Part shown: piece after piece, positions 60,513-64,000 of the stretch
Numbering within the stretch: position 1 is the first letter of the stretch
Layout of the letters: every line of letters starts with the position of its first letter
Assembly (NCBI RefSeq): GCF_900143285.1
Contig: NZ_FRDN01000008.1
Coordinates: 67,926 to 131,925, forward strand
Direction of reading: 5' to 3'
Origin: Desulfitobacterium chlororespirans DSM 11544
Lineage (GTDB): Bacteria > Bacillota > Desulfitobacteriia > Desulfitobacteriales > Desulfitobacteriaceae
Length of the DNA: 64,000 nucleotides
Notes under the pieces: generated by a model
Seen by the model: only the letters and a program-made list of their open reading frames with translations
The model's database searches: none
What the model was told of the DNA's origin: nothing
Program-made: the position numbers and the translations under genes

Positions 60513-61337
60513 ATGAAAAAGAAGCTTTCGCCGTATAGCCTGTTCGATGTTTTTACCGCTGTTGTGACGCTGATCGTCGTTGCCTTTATTTCTGCGGCAA
60601 TCTTGTCTATACTTATTAAAGGCTTCCCGTACCTTGGGGAAGCCTTTTTCTCAGAAGAAGTGAGGTTTGCGGTGAAATTGAGCCTGTATACAGCCAGTAT
60701 CTCAACCTTTGTTTGCTTTGTGCTTGCTGTGCCCACCGCCTATTCACTGACGAGGGGAACATTCCCCTTTAAGAAAATAGCTCAGATTATTATTGAACTG
60801 CCTTTATCCATGCCCTATTTGGTCTTGGGTTTGTGTCTGCTGCTCATCTTCTCCTCGGAATTCGGCAAAGCATTGAGAGATATGGGCTTTAGGGTGGTAT
60901 TTGATAAAAACGGGATTATTATGGCTCAGACCATCGTCAATCTGCCCTATATGATCCGTTTGATCAAGACAGCCTTTGCAGAAGTGGATGAACGGCTGGA
61001 GATCATTGCCGGAATGCTGGGTGCTTCCCGCTGGAAAAGGTTTTTGACGATCACCTTACCCCTGGCCCGCAATGCGGTGATATCCGCGGTGATTCTGGTC
61101 TGGTCCAGGGGCCTCGGCGAATTCGGCGCCACATTAATGGTCGTCGGCGCTACCAGAATGAAAACGGAAACCCTGCCGGCCAGCATTTATCTGAATATGG
61201 CCACAGGGGATATAGGAGCGGCCATGGCTTCCGCGATCATCATCCTGCTCATTTCTTTTGTATCGCTTTTTGCAACAAGCCGTTTAGAGGGGAAAAATCT
61301 TCAGGCAAGCCGGATGAAGGACGTGTATTGGCAGTGA
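60513..61337 (+). CDS. modB: ModB-type ABC permease
   Basis: A 274-residue permease with about six membrane segments and the ModB/CysT loop SRGLGEFGATLMVVGATRMK preceded by the EAA-like region IAGMLGASRWKRFLTITLPL. It lies 17 bases after modA and overlaps the ATPase gene by ten bases. Confidence 0.87.
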   Translation: MKKKLSPYSLFDVFTAVVTLIVVAFISAAILSILIKGFPYLGEAFFSEEVRFAVKLSLYTASISTFVCFVLAVPTAYSLTRGTFPFKKIAQIIIELPLSMPYLVLGLCLLLIFSSEFGKALRDMGFRVVFDKNGIIMAQTIVNLPYMIRLIKTAFAEVDERLEIIAGMLGASRWKRFLTITLPLARNAVISAVILVWSRGLGEFGATLMVVGATRMKTETLPASIYLNMATGDIGAAMASAIIILLISFVSLFATSRLEGKNLQASRMKDVYWQ

Positions 61338-62056
61338 ACCCACTTGTTGAAATCAGGGACTACTCCCTCCGATTAGGAAAATTTAAATTGCAGCCGATCA
61401 ATCTAATGATCAATGAAGGGGAGATTTTCGGAGTTTTAGGGAAAACCGGCTCAGGAAAAACCGTGCTTCTGGAATCTATAGCAGGTTTTTACCGGGGCTG
61501 CTCCGGGCAGATATGGATTCAGGGTCAGGATATTGCCGAGGTTCCTCTGGAGAAAAGGGGCATTGGTTTCGTGTACCAGGACTTTGGCTTATTTCCTCAC
61601 ATGACGGTAGCCGACAATATTGGGTATGGTTTGAGAATGCAAAGGAAAGAAAAGCAAACCATCAAGGATGAGGTAAACCGGATGGCTGAGATCCTCGCCA
61701 TCAGCCCGATTCTAAAACAATACCCCGGAACCTTAAGCGGCGGGGAGCGGCAGCGGACAGCCATCGCCAGGGCCCTGGTCCTCAATCCCAGAATTCTTCT
61801 GCTTGATGAACCCTTTTCTTCCCTGGACCCGGCTACCAAAGAAACCATGTACCGGCAGGTGAAGGAGATTCATCAGCTCTTTGGCTGCACCATTCTCTTT
61901 GTAACCCATGACTTTAAGGAAGCCCAGACCATGGCGGACCGGATCGGCATTATGATCAAAGGGGAATTGAAAAGTATCCGCCGCAGCGAGGAGCTTTTTA
62001 TCCGGGACAGCGATGAAGAAGTCAATCGGTTTTTGGGGCTGAGCGACCGGGTGTAA
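61328..62056 (+). CDS. modC: ModC-type ABC ATPase without TOBE domain
   Basis: The 242-residue ATPase has Walker A GKTGSGKTVL, Q-loop VYQDFGLFPHM, signature LSGGERQRTA, Walker B LLLDEPFSSLD and switch His in VTHDF. Many ModC proteins add a molybdate-binding TOBE domain of about 100 residues; it is lacking here. Start is TTG 61328 (RBS six bases away) or GTG 61334. Confidence 0.87.
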   Translation: MAVNPLVEIRDYSLRLGKFKLQPINLMINEGEIFGVLGKTGSGKTVLLESIAGFYRGCSGQIWIQGQDIAEVPLEKRGIGFVYQDFGLFPHMTVADNIGYGLRMQRKEKQTIKDEVNRMAEILAISPILKQYPGTLSGGERQRTAIARALVLNPRILLLDEPFSSLDPATKETMYRQVKEIHQLFGCTILFVTHDFKEAQTMADRIGIMIKGELKSIRRSEELFIRDSDEEVNRFLGLSDRV

Positions 62057-62138
62057 AGCAAAATCCTGGAGACAATAATGACAACGATAAGACAATTAGG
62101 GGCTAAGCATAAATCACTATTACAAGGGAGGTTTCACT

Positions 62139-62996
62139 ATGCTGTACTTAACTCGTGAAGAAATAGACCGTTGGCTCAAGGAAGATGTTCCTTATATTGA
62201 CCTGACCAGCTGGACCCTGGGGATCAGGGAGCAGCAGGGGAGCATCACGTATTTTACCAGGGAAGAGGCCGTGGTGTGCGGAACTGAAGAAGTCAGGCAG
62301 ATTTTTGACCATTTGCATATCGAGACGGACCACATCATCCCCTCCGGTCAGCAGGTAAAGCAGGGCGAAGTTTTGATCACCGGGAGAGGAAGAGCCGAGG
62401 ATCTGCATATGGCCTGGAAGGTGGGGCAAAACATTTTGGATCACTGCTCGGGAATCGCCACCAAGACACGAAGAATGGTGGATGATGCGAAAAGCATTAA
62501 CCCTAAGGTAGCTGTTCTGACCACCCGCAAAGGATTTCCCGGCACCAAATCCCTGACCACCAAGTCCATCATGGTTGGCGGCGCACTGCCCCACAGATTG
62601 GGTATATCCGAAACGATTCTGATTTTCAAGCAGCATATGAACATGATCGGTGGGTTTGAGGTTTTGCTGAAAAAGCTGCCGGATCTGAAAGGGGAATGCT
62701 GTGAAAAGAAGATCATCGTGGAGGCCGGGTCTTTGGAACAAGCGATCAGCCTTTGCCAGGCCGGCGTGGACGGGATCCAGTTCGATAAACTAAAGAGCGA
62801 AGAGCTTAAAAATGCGGTGAAGTATTTGCGAGCGGAATTTCCCCACGTGGTTGCTTTGGCTGCCGGCGGCATCAATGAAACCAATGTCAAGGACTATGCG
62901 GAAACCGGGGTGGACGGCATCGTCACAACGAGCCTCTTCAATGCCAAGCCCCTGGATATCGGGGTGAAAATAGAACCGATACAGATACATTTATAA
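62139..62996 (+). CDS. modD: ModD (nicotinate-nucleotide pyrophosphorylase-like)
   Basis: The 285-residue protein resembles quinolinate phosphoribosyltransferase: DVPYIDLTSWTLGI, LDHCSGIATKTRRMVD, TRKGFPGTKSL and VDGIQFDKL. ModD proteins are found in molybdenum transport operons; their reaction is not settled. It is the last gene of the operon, with AAGGGAGG before ATG 62139 and a terminator after it. Confidence 0.9.
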   Translation: MLYLTREEIDRWLKEDVPYIDLTSWTLGIREQQGSITYFTREEAVVCGTEEVRQIFDHLHIETDHIIPSGQQVKQGEVLITGRGRAEDLHMAWKVGQNILDHCSGIATKTRRMVDDAKSINPKVAVLTTRKGFPGTKSLTTKSIMVGGALPHRLGISETILIFKQHMNMIGGFEVLLKKLPDLKGECCEKKIIVEAGSLEQAISLCQAGVDGIQFDKLKSEELKNAVKYLRAEFPHVVALAAGGINETNVKDYAETGVDGIVTTSLFNAKPLDIGVKIEPIQIHL

Positions 62997-63020
62997 TTAT
63001 TAAGCCTTTGAAAAGGTATC

Positions 63021-63054
63021 AAGAAGTCGTTATCACAGTGGTGAGCGGCTTCTT
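63021..63054 (+). terminator. Terminator of the molybdate operon
   Basis: A stem AAGAAG-CG...CAC / GTG...CG-CTTCTT with an AGTG loop is followed by TTTGTTT. Confidence 0.75.
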
Positions 63055-63065
63055 TTGTTTAAAGA

Positions 63066-63105
63066 AGCGGCCTATATTTCACTATAAAAGTGGAATAAGG
63101 CCGCT
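63066..63105 (-). terminator. Terminator of the minus-strand histidine kinase
   Basis: An inverted repeat AGCGGCCT / AGGCCGCT with inner CACT/AGTG lies seven bases past the kinase stop codon at 63112. Confidence 0.65.
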
Positions 63106-63111
63106 CCATAA

Positions 63112-64000
63112 TTACCCTTTGTGAACTTCTCCTTCCGGAACCATGGGCAGAACAATGGAGATCCGGGTGCCGACTTCCAGCCGGCTGAGAACTTCCAGGT
63201 GCCCGCCGTGCCGCTCCGTAATCCACTTGGCAATGGCCAGGCCCAGGCCCGAGCCGCCGGTGGCCCGGGTGCGGGACTCATCGGTGCGGAAGAACCGGTC
63301 GAAAATCAAAGGAACCGCTTCCGGTTCGATGCCGATTCCTTCGTCCTGAACCGTGAGGCGGGCCAAGTTTCCCTGGCCGGAGACGGATAGGGTGATCTGT
63401 TTTCCGGCAGGGGTATATTTCATGGCATTGTCCATAAGGATCCGGGTGGCTTGCTTAATCAGGCCTTTATCTCCCTTGATGTAAACCGGAGTAAGTGTGG
63501 TGGAGTATTCGTGACCCCCATCGATCATTTGGGTTTCCCGCAGAATCTCCTGGGCAAGGGCGGATAATTCAAAGGACTCGATTTGCAGAGCCATAGTGTT
63601 GTTGTCCCCCCGGGCGAGAAACAAGAGCTGTTCCACCAGGGTCTTCATATGGGCAGTCTCATTTTTGATGGCATCGATGGATTCCTGGAGCGTTTTTTCA
63701 TCCTTTTTACCCCAGCGGTCCAGCAGATTGGCATAGCCTTGAATCACGGAGATCGGGGTCCTGAGTTCATGGGAGGCATCGGAGACAAAACGCGCCTGGG
63801 AGCGGTAGGATTCGTTAATACGGTCCAGCATACCGTTGATAGCAGCGGCCAGGCTTTGCAGCTCACTCTGGGTTTCGTCCACGGAAATGCGTGTATCCAG
63901 ATGTGTGGCATTGATATCATCCAATTTGCCCGCCAAATCCTTGAGCTGCTCCGGTGAGAAAATCCCTTCATGACTTAAATTCCGGGCAGTTTCGGCCAAT
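63112..64000 (-). CDS. Sensor histidine kinase, 5' part outside the window
   Basis: The visible 295 residues are the C-terminal part of an OmpR-partner kinase: end of HAMP, HisKA with the His in VSDASHELRTPISVIQGYA, and HATPase boxes NAMKYTPAG, DEGIGI and GSGLGLAIAKWI. The reading frame stays open to the window edge, so the start, sensor and membrane segments lie beyond it. Convergent with the molybdate operon and apparently unrelated to it. Confidence 0.93.
   Translation of the reverse strand, partial: LAETARNLSHEGIFSPEQLKDLAGKLDDINATHLDTRISVDETQSELQSLAAAINGMLDRINESYRSQARFVSDASHELRTPISVIQGYANLLDRWGKKDEKTLQESIDAIKNETAHMKTLVEQLLFLARGDNNTMALQIESFELSALAQEILRETQMIDGGHEYSTTLTPVYIKGDKGLIKQATRILMDNAMKYTPAGKQITLSVSGQGNLARLTVQDEGIGIEPEAVPLIFDRFFRTDESRTRATGGSGLGLAIAKWITERHGGHLEVLSRLEVGTRISIVLPMVPEGEVHKG

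Overview
The window looks like chromosomal DNA of an anaerobic, spore-forming, low-to-mid GC Firmicute, most likely Desulfitobacterium or a close relative. This is inferred from gene content and not from a marker gene. The content includes many CRP/FNR-type regulators, a Tat-exported fumarate-reductase-like flavoprotein with an FMN-binding lipoprotein, a bis-MGD molybdoenzyme under sigma-54 control, DUF4183 spore-surface proteins, and a large molybdate-uptake locus. Ribosome binding sites are strong AGGAGG types and GTG/TTG starts are frequent.

Layout. 1-0.5 kb: a small coiled-coil gene that has a second copy at 45.2 kb, with conserved promoter, RBS and 3' flank. 0.5-3.8 kb: a TetR regulator with an iron-type alcohol dehydrogenase and a class-3-like aldehyde dehydrogenase. 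3.8-4.6 kb: two unlisted micro-ORFs and a cas promoter region. 4.6-13.4 kb: a complete type I-C-like CRISPR-Cas locus in the order cas5-cas8c-cas7-cas3-cas4-cas1-cas2, followed by 11 repeats of 33 nt and 10 spacers. 13.4-14.9 kb: a PadR/membrane-protein pair. 15.1-20.7 kb: an OatA-like acyltransferase, then a two-component system and a lipoprotein. 20.9-28.1 kb: a sigma-54 regulon in which an enhancer-binding protein lies between an MFS gene and a molybdoenzyme operon, each with paired TTCCC-N5-GGGAA sites, a -24/-12 promoter and an identical 19-nt leader element. 28.1-33.6 kb: a catabolic operon (M24-fold protein, D-2-hydroxyacid dehydrogenase, MFS) and two tandem CRP/FNR paralogues; both units have the same GTTAG-N4-CTAAC-type box in class II position.

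33.7-39.9 kb: an AraC regulator, the flavoprotein and FMN protein, a B3/B4-domain protein, an AraC-GyrI regulator and a MarR regulator with a small cysteine protein. 39.9-44.9 kb: a minus-strand cluster of probable spore-surface proteins. 45.1-47.8 kb: accessory DNA with the second coiled-coil gene, a candidate structured RNA with its own promoter and terminator, an isolated receiver domain, a DUF3102 protein and a dead AraC fragment. 47.8-50.8 kb: an iron-siderophore-type ABC transporter. 51.8-54.5 kb: a TetM-like translational GTPase fused to a YacP/Rae1-like NYN nuclease domain. 54.7-63.0 kb: a candidate Moco-type riboswitch with a clear terminator, followed by a CRP-like regulator, a FecBCD/MolABC-type transporter with a DUF364 protein, a ModABC transporter and ModD. 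The window ends inside a histidine kinase gene.

The strongest leads are the GTPase-NYN fusion, the two regulatory circuits read directly from repeated operator geometry (sigma-54 and CRP/FNR), the candidate structured RNA at 45.6 kb and the riboswitch at 54.7 kb. All identifications rest on reading motifs; no database search was done.
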